Assembly: GCA_033060915.1 (NCBI GenBank)
Contig: CM065397.1
Location: forward strand, 23,652,501 to 23,716,500
DNA: 64,000 nt
Origin: Euryodendron excelsum
Lineage: Eukaryota > Streptophyta > Magnoliopsida > Ericales > Pentaphylacaceae
Direction: 5' to 3'
The translations under genes and the position numbers were made by a program. The notes under the pieces were generated by a model. That model worked only from the letters and a program-made list of their open reading frames with translations, searched no databases and was not told the DNA's origin. Shown in pieces: positions 21,240-32,249 of this stretch. How positions within the stretch are numbered: the stretch's first letter is position 1; each line of letters begins with the position of its first letter.

Positions 21240-22240
21240 TATTAACGGCTCGACCCATTTATTTGAGTGGCATTTGCGTGGCTACTTTGATATCTCGTTG
21301 AGGTAAAAAAAACTTCTAAAATTTCATTTTTATCGAAGAGGCTAATACTTTTATTAAAGTCATCGTTTTCGAGGATTGGGACTGTCACCGAAGTCCCGGG
21401 TAGGACTTGTAGCATTTTTTTCTCTTTAGGACACTTACTTTTAGTAAAGTTTGTCATTTTTTAAGTTTTAATGTACTACAATCCTGAAATAATCTCAGAA
21501 TCCCTTCAAATTTGGTACATAGCACCTTTAAGCGCGACGTTTGAAAATGAATCACACAGTCACCGGAGCCCGGTTTGGAATTTGTAAATAATTTTAACTG
21601 CAGGCCACTTACCATTATTGATGTCTCCATTTTCTAGGTTTTATGATACTAAAATGCCAAAACAGTTTCAAAATCCTATCAAATTTGGCACATAACTTGA
21701 TCTAGGTGAGTGTGATGAGTGGGAAGGAACTGCACACCATTGGAGTCTCAATTTGAGACTTGGAGCATTTTTTCCACTTTTGGACACTTTTATCAATGCT
21801 GTCATTTTTTGCTTTTACAATACTAAAATCTTGATAAAAGCCTCAATCCCATCATACTTGGCATGGAGCACCCTCTAGGTATGGGATGGGAACAAACCGA
21901 ACTAGCACCTAGCTCCTTGTTGATTTGTAGTGTTTTCTTCACTTTAGGACACTTATTTTTATTAAAGTTGCTATTTTGAGATTTTATGGTACTAAAACTC
22001 CGAACAATCTTAAAATTCAGTAAAAGTTAATGTATTACGATCTAGGCACTGATGATGAATAGGAAAGAACTGCACAGTCAATGGAGTCTCGGGGACTTGT
22101 AGCATTTTTTCACCTTATGTAGGACAATTAATTTTATTAAAGTTGATGTTTTTGAGGTTTTACAATAGTGATTTTGTCAAACTTAACACACATCATGAAC
22201 TAGGCACGAATATCATGAGAGAATGAATGAAATTAGCATC
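21240..22240. repeat. Degenerate tandem array of about 172-bp units
   Basis: A phrase of the form GGACTTGTAGCATTTTTT recurs at about 21409, 21584, 21762, 21927 and 22099, so spacing is 165-178 bp. Other phrases recur in step: AGGACACTTATTTTTATTAAAG, GTTTTATGGTACTAAAA-type text, TTGGCACATA-type text, and GAAGGAACTGCACACCATTGG followed by AGTCTC. At least five units are present, strongly diverged. No coding potential is credible. Confidence 0.8.
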
Positions 22241-23675
22241 AAGCTCTCATATTGAGAGTTACAACATAAACTCTATTTTATTACTTATGGTTATAGAATG
22301 GACCAAAAGTATGTTTGTTTAGTACTTTTAATCTTCCAAAGCTCAATGTGGTTGAGGGACTTATTATTAGTATGGACCCATTATGAGAAGTAGATGGTAA
22401 CGCATGTGTCTAAATTTCTACAATATGTTTGTTGAAAATACTAGAAACCTAATGCTCTTTTGAAAACCCCTTGTTAAGGCATTAGAACTATTTGGAGAAT
22501 CTGTTGGCTATGTTACTTAGCATTCTTGTGATGTAAACTACAATTTTATTTTACAAGTTCATTTAATTGCATGCACATGTACTATTCATTTCATGTAGGC
22601 AATTATCATCCCTAATATTATATTTTCTGTTCTTTTCAAGTTTTTCACAAATGCAAGGTCGGTGGTGATTCCAACTGGGTAGGGATGATGGGCTCTGTCT
22701 AGTTTATTTATGTTGTATAGATTGGGCCAACACACTTTTAATTGTTTATACTGTTTGTTTAAATTCTTTGTTGGATAATTTAACTTTATTGAGGATAGTT
22801 TATTTTAAATACTTGGATTTGAATGAATTAATGAATTTCATATTTGGATGCTGAATTTTTTGTTAAATATAAATATTTTTCAGCAAAACTGAAATTAATA
22901 AAATTTCAAATAAAAATACATAACTTTTATTAAAAGGAATATTTTTTGAACTCCAAAATATAGTCACTAAAATACCTTAAGCGACAAAATATTGCCATTG
23001 CAAATTTTTTTTTAAACAAAGATCTTTTTTTTTGCAACAGGATTATATTGCCGCAAATAATTAATTTTGCTTTCTGCCAAGTCATTGTCCGGAAAAGTGT
23101 GGCCATCGCAAAAACAAATTTTGTGTATGGTGAAACAACTAGGATGAGAGACCAAAAGGAACATATGTAACTTTATTTTTTGTAAATTATATAAAAAGCA
23201 AGTACAATCACAGCTATAAAAATAAGAAGCTGTTATTAACACCCATGATCTCAACAAAGTGATGTGTATTTTTTGAAGGAAGTACAATCATAATCTCTAT
23301 TACTCCATCATCACAAGCTGCAAAATCTTTTTCCTTTTCATAACTCACAAGTTGCCTTCCCCATATACAGAATGACATTCAACTAGTTTCGAACCCAAAA
23401 AAAGATTTCATCGGATGGATGATACCTGATGGCAAAAGTAGTCTCATTATAATATTTCAATGTGAAGTGAATAGATGACCGAGATTCATATAGCCAACTC
23501 TATATAAGTTTCTTTTTCAATGTTAGTTCAGAGTTTGTTCAACTACTCAAATTGAGAAATTGCATAATTCAATTAAACTACGTCATAATGGTATCATTAG
23601 TGACAATCATTAGCCATAAATACAAAACAGTGACAATATGCTGTGCACACTTGTCTCAAATGTCAATAAGACAAG
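22241..23675. other. Intergenic DNA, nothing recognised
   Basis: AT-rich, with no recognisable protein similarity. The stretch at about 22960-23110 has text such as GCGACAAAATATTGCC that recalls CACTA-type transposon ends, but no paired end was found. Confidence 0.4.
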
Positions 23676-24009
23676 TGTTACAATCTCACATCTGATAAGA
23701 GGAGTGAGATCTTGAGCCATATAAGAGGGTAAGCAGTACCATCTAATGGCTTAAGTTTTTGGGTCGGATGGCAAGCGCTCGACCCGTAACAAATAGTATC
23801 AGAGCAGTTTAACTCTTGATCCGATTCTACGCCAAGCGCTCAAGTAGAGTAGGTAGGGTGGTCTAACCAGTGACGAGGGCATCGCGGATTCAGATAAGGG
23901 AGTATGTCACGATCCCACATCGGATAGGAGGAGGGAGGTCTTGAACCATATAAGCACCACCTAATGGCTTAAGCTTTTGAGTCAGATGGCAAACGCCCGA
24001 CCCGTAACA
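23676..24009 (+). mobile_element. TRIM (miniature terminal-repeat retrotransposon)
   Basis: Two short direct terminal repeats, 23676-23791 (116 bp, starting TGTTACAATCTCACATC) and 23905-24009 (105 bp, starting TGTCACGATCCCACATCGG), both end CCCGTAACA. Right after the first repeat lies TAGTATCAGAGCAG, one mismatch from the usual initiator-Met tRNA primer site. Purine-rich AGATAAGGGAGTA precedes the second repeat. CAAG flanks both sides. The 334-bp element has no coding capacity. The second repeat lacks an 11-bp stretch of the first. Confidence 0.85.
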
Positions 24010-24145
24010 CAAGGCAGTGTAACAAGTACTTGACAGCTTTCTGGACCCTTTCCCTACACCTAAGAAACCATAAAAAAAAAAAAAAAAAACCCAACCATAG
24101 ACTTTGTTGTTGTTAGGTAAAAGGAAAAAGGTCTAGTAGTCAAGT

Positions 24146-24983
24146 CACGAGCGGATTCAATATTTTTATTTAGAAGGGGCAAAACTTTCATAAATCGTAT
24201 GTGATATGGTTTCCCAATTGACAAACTATTTTCTTTAATTAGCACAAAGATAATTGTATTAAAGATGCCAAAAAGGGGGGAGGGGGGGAGGAGGGGGGTG
24301 GGGGGGGGGGGGGGGGGGGGGGGGGGGTGCAGCCTCTATTCAAAGGCTATATATAAAAACTATACCCTCAACAAAATTAAGATCACTCATAAAATCAAAA
24401 GATTGTTCAATAATTTCCTCACAATTTTACAATTTTGATTTACAAATGGTTTCTATGACTTCTCACATGATATTAAAAAACAATCAACTTATCATTCATC
24501 CACAAGTCACTCATTCACTTGCGAAATTTTTTTCACAATTTTCATAACAGAAAAAGCCCTCTCTATGGTCAGAATTAGAATAGGTAAAATCAATGTCAAA
24601 GACAGAGAAATCATAAATCCCTAGGGTTTCAAATATCTCAAAAACTTTTGGGCATTTGGGTCACAACTCATAAGGCATTGATAGATAGAATGAAAATTTT
24701 AGTATTAATTTAATATTAGGATGCAATTTATTTGGCTAAATAATGAGAGGTTAATGAAATTAAGTTGAAATAAATACAAGTATTAGTAAATCTTTCTTTT
24801 TTGCTATAAGCTAGTGAATTTCGTGGGGGCAAAATTAGGTGTTAGTAAATCCAGTGGAAGCAATACACTATATTTACAACCTAAGATCAAATAAATATAC
24901 ATAAAAAATTTTAAAAAGTAGTGGAAGTTGCCAAATCAATGGGGGCAGCTGCCTTCACTCGCCCCATGCTACATCTGCCCTTA
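24146..24983. mobile_element. Non-autonomous hAT-type DNA transposon
   Basis: A perfect 8-bp target duplication, AGTCAAGT, flanks the element (24138-24145 and 24984-24991). The ends read CACGAGCGGATTCAATATTT and, inverted, TAAGGGCAGATGTAGC, diverged from the hAT end form CAGGGGCGGATC. At 838 bp it has no transposase. It contains the long G run. Confidence 0.75.
24275..24327 (+). repeat. G-rich tract, 53 bp
   Basis: Nearly pure G with only a few A or T interruptions, inside the hAT element. It could form a G-quadruplex, or partly reflect a homopolymer assembly or sequencing error. Confidence 0.8.
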
Positions 24984-25117
24984 AGTCAAGTAGTGTCAAC
25001 TGTTCAGTACTCATCTCTATTAAATTGGGATATGGGGTGTTTTGTTATATCAACAACATAAATTTATAATTAATAAAGAGACACTTAATGTAGTAAATAA
25101 GACATGGCAAAATCTCA

Positions 25118-25692
25118 TGATTGTACTCTAAAAATGCAACCATTATTCCTTAACTAGTTCCTTGTTAGACCTAGAGTAGGAGTATTTATGTAGTTTTAGT
25201 CCTAATTCGTTTCTACCTCAGTATGGTTTATGTAAACAAGAATCTTGGATGAAAAATGACAAATTTGGACCAAAAAATGCAAAAGCATTTGAATGGTACT
25301 AAAGGGGTTTGAATGTGACGAAAAATAATTCGAACAGTATGACAGAGCATTCGAACGGGTCTCCATGTGTTAAAAATTTAGAGGGCATGGAAGCCCATTT
25401 GAATCAAGTTCGATAGGCATTAGAAGTTTCTGAGGCTTGAACATCGCATTTGAAGTGTGTTAGATGAGTGTTCGAAACAAATCGCCAAGCCATTCGAACG
25501 CGATACGGGAATCTATAGTTTTCACTTCTATAAAGGCAGGGATTGAAGCTTGTTTTAAGGGGGTTGTTAGTTTTACAAATTCTAGGTTTTCCTTAGCAGC
25601 TTTAGACAGAGATAAAGTAGTTTACTCATAGTTTTCATAATTCTTCAATATTTTGTAATTGGATTCGATTAGTTTCAATAGCATTTCAATAT

Positions 25693-25731
<39 letters not shown>

Positions 25732-26373
25732 TGTATCTATGATGGCGTTGAGTAGCTAAATTCCATCTTTGAATCAATTGTGAAGATCTCTGAAGAACAA
25801 TGGAAGTAATTAGGGTTTCAATGCTTTCATCTTCTTCTTCTTAATTCTTGGTGATCAAACCCTAAATATTTATGAAAATTTAGATTTTTTACTAAGTTTG
25901 GTAACATTTATGCACAAATACTAGTTTGGTATAGATATTACATAAATCAATGGTCTGAATCTATGACTTTAACTTGATTACAAATCTAGGGTTGATTATT
26001 AGAGAATTCATGTTTTTACAGCTAAATCTTCTTAATCAAAGACTCGTGACGTAGTCGATGATTTGAGTTATCAAAAATCTCTATTGAATTTTGAGTGAAG
26101 CAATTGATTAGAACAGTTGATTTCGATACTTTCTTTTAATATAAATCAAACTGTTTTCAAATAGCTTAGTTTAGTTAAATAAACTCTTTCAAATAAACAA
26201 TTTTTGGTTTCTTTTTAGGAGTAATTCAAAAGTCTTGTGATATCTGAGAGGTTAGTGTTAGTCTGAGCTATAATCTTAAATTTCTCTACAGACTCGACCT
26301 CAGACTCATTGGGTTATACTATTTTGCCATCCTGTGCTTAGGATTATTCTCCAACACAGTTTGGTGCAAGTCA
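25118..26373 (+). repeat. Athila-type LTR C, plus orientation, with PBS
   Basis: About 1256 bp from TGATTGTACTC to GGTGCAAGTCA. It is similar throughout to the minus-strand LTRs A and B. A cluster of TTCGAA-like words (25288-25498) ends 30 bp upstream of a TATA box at 25529-25536. Directly after the LTR, TTTTGGCGTCGTTACTAAG (about 26376-26394) resembles the Athila primer site TTGGCGCCGTTG. It is the 5' LTR of an element whose interior was later split by Athila A. Confidence 0.8.
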
Positions 26374-26632
26374 AGTTTTGGCGTCGTTACTAAGAAATTT
26401 ACAAAGATTAATCACAAAAGGCATGCCAACGCACGAACCTTAAAGTTAAAATAAGACAAACAGATTGCTTCACCATCAACATCTACAACAACAGAGGAAT
26501 CGTTGGTCAAGGCCTTACCGGTAATTTTGTTCCATCCCTTTACGTGCTAGAACAAGTATTTGTGATTTTTATTTTTTTAGGGGTCTAGGCATTTATTTTA
26601 GTTAGGAGGAGGATTGTTAGAGGTGACTAGGC
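26374..26632 (+). other. Leader of Athila element C, left part
   Basis: PBS plus about 240 bp of non-coding leader. The sequence resumes at 49252 after the Athila A insertion, whose target duplication CTCTG lies at 26633-26637 and 49247-49251. Confidence 0.65.
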
Positions 26633-26637
26633 CTCTG

Positions 26638-27762
26638 TGTGACTTGCACCAAACTGTGTCTTCAAAAAGATCCTTAGATGATCCCAAGCATAGGATGGGG
26701 AAGCAATATAACTCGGTCAAGTTCGAGGTCAAGTCCTCGGGAAAATTTGACAATATGATGAAGAAGGTGTTTCACTCATCTTAGAAAGCATAAAACTATA
26801 GAATTACTTATAAAAAGAAACCAAAAATCTTTACTTTGAAGGTGGTTTGTTTATTCTATACTAAACTATGAAAACTGTTTGCTGAATAAAGAAAAATCTC
26901 GAGACCAATTGTTCTAATCAATTATTTTACTCGATATTCCAATAGAGGTTTTTGATAATTCAAATCATTGACTGCATCGTGAGTATGTGATTCAGAAGAT
27001 TTAGCAATAAAAATATTTATTCTTTAACAATCAAATTTATAATAAATCAGGTTTAGAATCAAAGATGCATACCATCGACTTGTGCAATAAGTATACCAAA
27101 CTAGGGTTTGTACATAAATATTATCAAGCATAATCAAACATCTAGATTTTCGTAAATATCCAGGGTTTTGATCCCAAAGAATTAAGAAGAAGAATATTTA
27201 ACATTGAAAAATAATTTACCTCCATTGTTCATCTAAGATCTCCAATTGATCTTCGCAATTGATTCCAAGATGGGATTTAGCTACTTATGCAAAAAGACTA
27301 GAAAACTATCGCTAAAGTTGTTGCTAAAACCTAAAGTTTGTAAATAAAATTGCTAACCCTAAACTAGAAGTCAATCCATGCTTTTATAAACTTCCAAATT
27401 TTACAGATTCGTGAAGCGTTCGAACAACCATCTGAAGCCCTTCTGACTTGATTCTGTTGGGAAATCACGCCTCAATATTTTCTAATGTTGGACTACCGTT
27501 TGATGCACCGTTTGAACAGTCTTCATTACCATTTGAATGCTAGCCTTGTCGTTCGAACGGGGCATTCAAAAGCTCTTCTCTACCATTCGAATAGTTGTTT
27601 ACAATTTCACCTGAATTTGTTCATTTTTACATGGGAATCCTATTTACACCAAACAAACTAAGTTAATGATAAATTAAGATTAAAACAACATAAATAAACT
27701 TACTCTTAAGTCTAACAATGAACTAATTAAGGAATGTAGATTGCACTTTTGGAGCGCAATCA
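26638..27762 (-). repeat. 3' LTR of Athila A
   Basis: 1125 bp; on the minus strand it starts TGATTGCGCTCC at 27762 and ends GGTGCAAGTCACA at 26638. It contains TATA box TTTATAAAAG at 27390-27381. A cluster of TTCGAA-type words lies at 27419-27590, about 29 bp upstream of that box in the sense direction. Confidence 0.85.
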
Positions 27763-29560
27763 TACCCCCTAATTAGCTTTTTGCTAGTCCCTAGCAAAAT
27801 ACTAAAAACTAAAAAGATAATCTCCACTTTCGTGGGATTCACGAGTGCATTTAGCCTATGCATCAAATTTTTAAACCCTTAAGTTATCTTTAGTAAACGA
27901 GTGATGTCTCGTGAGGATTTTCAATCAAGATACCCACAAATATCTATTTATGTCAAACAATTAAAGATAAAAAGGCAATTGAAGCAAACAATAACTTACT
28001 CAAGATAATCCTCAATTTACCCTATTTCATGAATCATGTAAGGTTAAGGCATAAAAACTCAAAAGAAAGATTCACATAAGGATATAATATCAGTGTGATA
28101 TAACTTGAATGTCTCAAACTCATGCACCAACATCCTTCATGTTTTTATCCAAGTCTCACTGGGCATACACTCACAAGAACATTGATTACACGGATCTCTC
28201 AACGGAAAGTTCATCATAAGAGTAAATGTATATAACACACAATGAGAGCAATCCAATAGTAAAAACCACAAAGATGTAAGTGTATATGACTTGACATAGC
28301 TTCACAAAAGAATATCCACAGTTCAAGTACTGATCAAAGAATTTATAAATATGACTTACACTCAAAAGAATTTTCAACTCAAGTATACTCTCAAATCAAC
28401 TAAGGCTTTTTTGAGGTTATAGTTCGGCCAAAAGGTATAAGGTAGGGAGAATGGAGGATAAAAAGTTCAAAACATGTGTGATCAAGGCAAGCAATGATCA
28501 ATAAGAACAGACTTCCAATTTCCCAATTTCATTTGATATTGCTTTTTTCTTTTTTTCATTGCTTTTCTTTTCAAACATCTAACCTCTTTGTTCTTTTTTT
28601 TTTCTCAGCAATATTTATTTTTTCTCTTTTTTTCTTTACAAATACATAATCTCTTTCTTTTCAAGCTCTCACTAACACAATGATCACACATCCTTCATGT
28701 GAAGTATTTCAATAATGACTTAGCTTTACCAATGTTGATATACATAAAGTTTAAGAAAAAGGAGCTAAAACGTTACGGCATAAAGACAAATAGAATGTCC
28801 TATCAATATATCCGAAGTATACCAAGTTTGAAATTCAAAAGAATATTAGTGTTGATAACCTTAAATATTACCCCAATATATGAATCACAACAAAGTATAA
28901 TAAAGTTATTGGAATAATGGAAGATGAATAAATTATTCTTGAGTAAATGTAAATCCATTTTGAAAAGCAAAAAGTTAGCTTTAAAGCTTACAAGGTAAAA
29001 TTTTTACTCTTTAAGAATATAAGTGCACAAAGAATCAGCATAAGATGTTATATAAAATTACAGTGCATAACAATGTAATCTCCTTCTTATAATATTTTTA
29101 TGACAAAAACTTACAATGCATCAAAATAAAAAGATGAATCAACAATTAAGCGTAGGTATAATCCAACGTATGACTCAAAACATCCTCAAATTTAAGATTG
29201 CATTGACATGAATATTGTTATGATTGTCACAAAATCCTCTCTAACACATCCATCATCAATAATAACTAATCAATAAAAACATGAATAAATGTGCTAAAGA
29301 TACAAACCGTGAAACCCAAAAATCATATGATATTCAAACCTATACCAAAGAACTTAACTGTCTAAAAGATACTCAATATAGAATAACACGTGAAACAGAT
29401 CCATAAAACATGCCAAGGTTTAAGTTATAATAGGCTAAGATAGAAAAATAATAAGTACATAGGAAAGATAAACACAAATCATATCCACTAATGTGCAAAA
29501 GAGTTTTAGATATATATGATGGAATGAACATGCAAAGTACATGGTATCTAAACCTATCTA
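27763..29560 (-). other. 3' non-coding region of Athila A with polypurine tract
   Basis: The sense strand has AATTAGGGGGTA directly before the LTR (27763-27775). The rest is AT-rich and non-coding. About 27720-28160 is repeated, diverged, at 52200-52640 downstream of LTR B, showing that A and B belong to the same family. Confidence 0.7.
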
Positions 29561-29569
29561 ATCATCAAC

Positions 29570-30156
29570 TGGAGGCAGTGGCAGCTACATGCATCAAATA
29601 AGAACCATCATCTGATCTAGGGTAGACTGATGAACAACCATACAACCCTCGAGCATAGCTAAATGGTTTGTGTGTGCCTCCTGTGTAGTCGCTCTTTAAG
29701 TCATAACAGCCTCAATTCGCTCAATCGGCAATCCTTGCTGAATAATGGCCTGACTCTACCACTTAAGAATATGAGAATGTTGGGCAAGTGTGTGAGACTG
29801 CTACTCAAGTCTTGCTAAGATAGTTTGCAAAATAGGTATTTGCTGGCCAATCTGCTGCTCCGCTTGTTTGGGCTGCTATGGCTGTGGTGCCTAGGGATGT
29901 CCCTACTGCTGAGTAGGTGGCTGAGCACCAGGCTGCTATGGTTGTGGCAGATCATAAGGAGTTGTTCTGCTTCCTGCTTAAAGGGATTACCCTTAACACT
30001 CCATGTCTTATTGAAGGCATCAGATGCCCACTCACTGACAAATCTCTCCACATCATAGGTCAAGGGCGGCTCAATTTGTCCCAAACCAGCTCTACCACCT
30101 TAGTCGTCTCTACCTCCCCCTTTACCACGCTGTCCAGCTCGGCTACAAGTAGCCAT
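29570..30156 (-). pseudogene. Athila ORF after pol (env-position ORF), broken
   Basis: An ATG at 30156 on the minus strand opens a frame with MATCSRAGQRGKGG. A stop follows, then the segment YDVERFVSEWASDAFNKTW. Athila elements carry an ORF here, sometimes called env-like. The text around RFVSEWASDAF is like the start of such ORFs, but no signal peptide or membrane segment is visible, so an envelope role is not supported. Downstream frames continue as a Gln/His-rich, possibly coiled region to about 29570, with several stops and at least one frame change. At roughly 190 codons it is much shorter than reported Athila ORFs of several hundred residues. Its own promoter-like module lies just upstream. 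Confidence 0.5.
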
Positions 30157-30348
30157 CACAGAATATAAGCAATAATTGACACTAAATACTCTTTAAAGAA
30201 TATGAAAATAATGCAAGAAAAGTGCAAGAGGAATACCTAGAATGGCAAAAAAGGACAAGGATGAAGTGCAGGCCTATGGACGAACTCTAACAGGGCCTTG
30301 CTACCTCAAAAAAGCTTAGAAATAACTCAAAACTGACAACCCAACTCG

Positions 30349-30541
30349 TTCGAATGAGTTCAAATGTATTTTTAACACTTGTATTTATAGTTTTTTCACT
30401 ATTTGAATGGTCTTTTCAAATGCACGTTTGACGGTAGGAAGCGTTGCTGATGTCATGCTGGTGTGGCGCTGACGTGTTACGTTCAAATGACTCCTATTTG
30501 CTTTTGAATGCACCATTCGAATGGTTGAATAAGCGTTTGAA
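30349..30541 (-). promoter_or_regulatory. Internal promoter-like module upstream of the Athila post-pol ORF
   Basis: Eight or nine words of the form TTCGAA, TTTGAA or TTCAAA lie at 30349, 30359, 30403, 30415, 30482, 30503, 30516 and 30536. A TATA box CTATAAATAC on the minus strand spans 30390-30381, about 225 nt upstream of the ORF start at 30156. The same word cluster plus TATA layout is found in the LTRs of this family. Confidence 0.5.
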
Positions 30542-30713
30542 CGGTAATTTTTAAATGCAAAAAAATAGAATAAAAATTTAAGAAAAACCAAAAAAATTGA
30601 AAGCTCACTATCCTAACTAGAGTCATGCAATATCCTTAATACATGAAAACAAAGCCTATGAAGAATAAACTAAGGGAAAGAGGAACAAAAATGGGGATGT
30701 CAAAAAACAACCC

Positions 30714-30714
<1 letters not shown>

Positions 30715-30780
<66 letters not shown>
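30715..30780 (+). repeat. Homopolymer of 66 C (66 G on the element's sense strand)
   Basis: Pure C for 66 bases, preceded by CCCT. It lies between Athila integrase and the ORF after pol. It may be real slippage expansion or an assembly/sequencing artefact; the length should not be trusted. Confidence 0.85.
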
Positions 30781-30782
<2 letters not shown>

Positions 30783-30899
30783 CTAGGGAAGAACTAAAAA
30801 TCTAAAAACTTACAAAATCTACTCTAAGCTACTAATATACACTACACAGATTACTCTTAGTCACTCAAACTTTGGTGGATCCTTAAGTTGCACACTTTC

Positions 30900-32110
30900 A
30901 ACCTCACCCACTTTGATCTTTAGATAGGGCTTTAGTCGTTGCCCGGAAACAATGTAAGGTCTTCAACCTCACCCACTTTTCAACTTCTATCATTCCATGT
31001 GGTGATACCTCCCTAACAATGTAAGGTTTCGACCATCTACTTTGAAACTTACCTAGAAACAAGTGTAATCGAAAATTATAGATCGAGACCTTTTGACCAA
31101 AAATAAAAGATTTACGAAGAATATTATGGTCATGGAAGGATTTCATCTTTGCCTTAGAGATTTTAGCATTCTCATAGGCGTCGTTACAGAGTTCTTCTAG
31201 TTTATTGAGTTGCAATTTCCTAAATTGGCCCGCCTTATGAATGCTGTCATTAAATTAGCAAATGGCCCAATAGGCCTTGTGCTCTATTTCAACCAAAAGA
31301 TGGCATGCCTTTCCGTACACAAGACTATAGGGAGAGAAACCTAAGATGGTCTTATAAGTAGTCCTACATGCCCACAAAGCGTCCACTAACCTCAAAGACC
31401 CAATCCTATTGGTTAGGGTTAACAATTTTCTTAAGAACTTGCCTTAATTTCCTTATTTGCTAACTCAACTTGGCCTTGAGTTTGAGGTTGGTAAGGTGTA
31501 CCAACCTTATGTACCACCCCATACTTTCTCATCAAAAGACCTACCAGTCTATTACAAAAGTGGGAGCCTCTATCACTAATAACAGCTTGTGACATACCAA
31601 TACGTGAAAATATATGCTCTTTTAAGAACTTGACCACCACTAGGTGATCATTGGTATGCAAAGAAATTACTTCTAACCACTTAAACACGTAGTCCATGGC
31701 CACTAGGATATCTAGGCAACCAAACGAACTAGGAAAATGACCCATGAAATCAATACCCCAACAATCAAATATTTTTAGAATTATGATGGGGTTGAAAAGC
31801 AATATATGCCTCCTCGAAAGACTTCTTAATTGTTGACACCTATCATAAGACGTGAAAAAGATATGAACATTCTTAAACATGGTGGGCCAATAGAAACTGA
31901 TTTACAAGATCTTTGCAGCTGTTTGGCATGAAGAAAAGTGTCCACCATACGCCTATGACTGATAAAACTCCTTAACACTTTGAATTTTATCGTTGGGAAT
32001 ACACTAACGAATCACCTAATTGGGACAATACTGGTTCATCCCAAGAATAGCACCTCACATTCCTCAAGAAATTCTGACCAATGTGAGGGAATCATACCTA
32101 TAGCCAAAAA
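30900..32110 (-). pseudogene. Integrase of Athila A
   Basis: On the minus strand the catalytic core shows GIDFMGHFPSSFG, VISDRGSHFCN and [14 protein letters not shown], giving the D, D and E positions. The C-terminal part (30904-31215) shows ELCNDAYENAKI and FLGKFQSRWSKPYIVREV, as in Athila integrases. The zinc-binding region (about 31880-32100) is only weakly recognisable. Stops and frame changes occur near 31216-31430 and 31890. It would insert Athila cDNA, but it is non-functional here. Confidence 0.85.
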
Positions 32111-32249
32111 GTTAGTTATATCCACATAACAAGGAGTGGTAGCATGTGAAAGTGTTTGCACTGAAAAGAGATACTCATCCAGAAAGTGTTCATTAATGGG
32201 AAAAGAGTCGTGAGTATTTTCTTTAGTAGGGAGCCTCGAAAGATGGTCA

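Noticed and set aside
22960..23110. CACTA-like text near GCGACAAAATATTGCC
   Set aside because: No paired terminal repeats and no 3-bp duplication could be found by eye.
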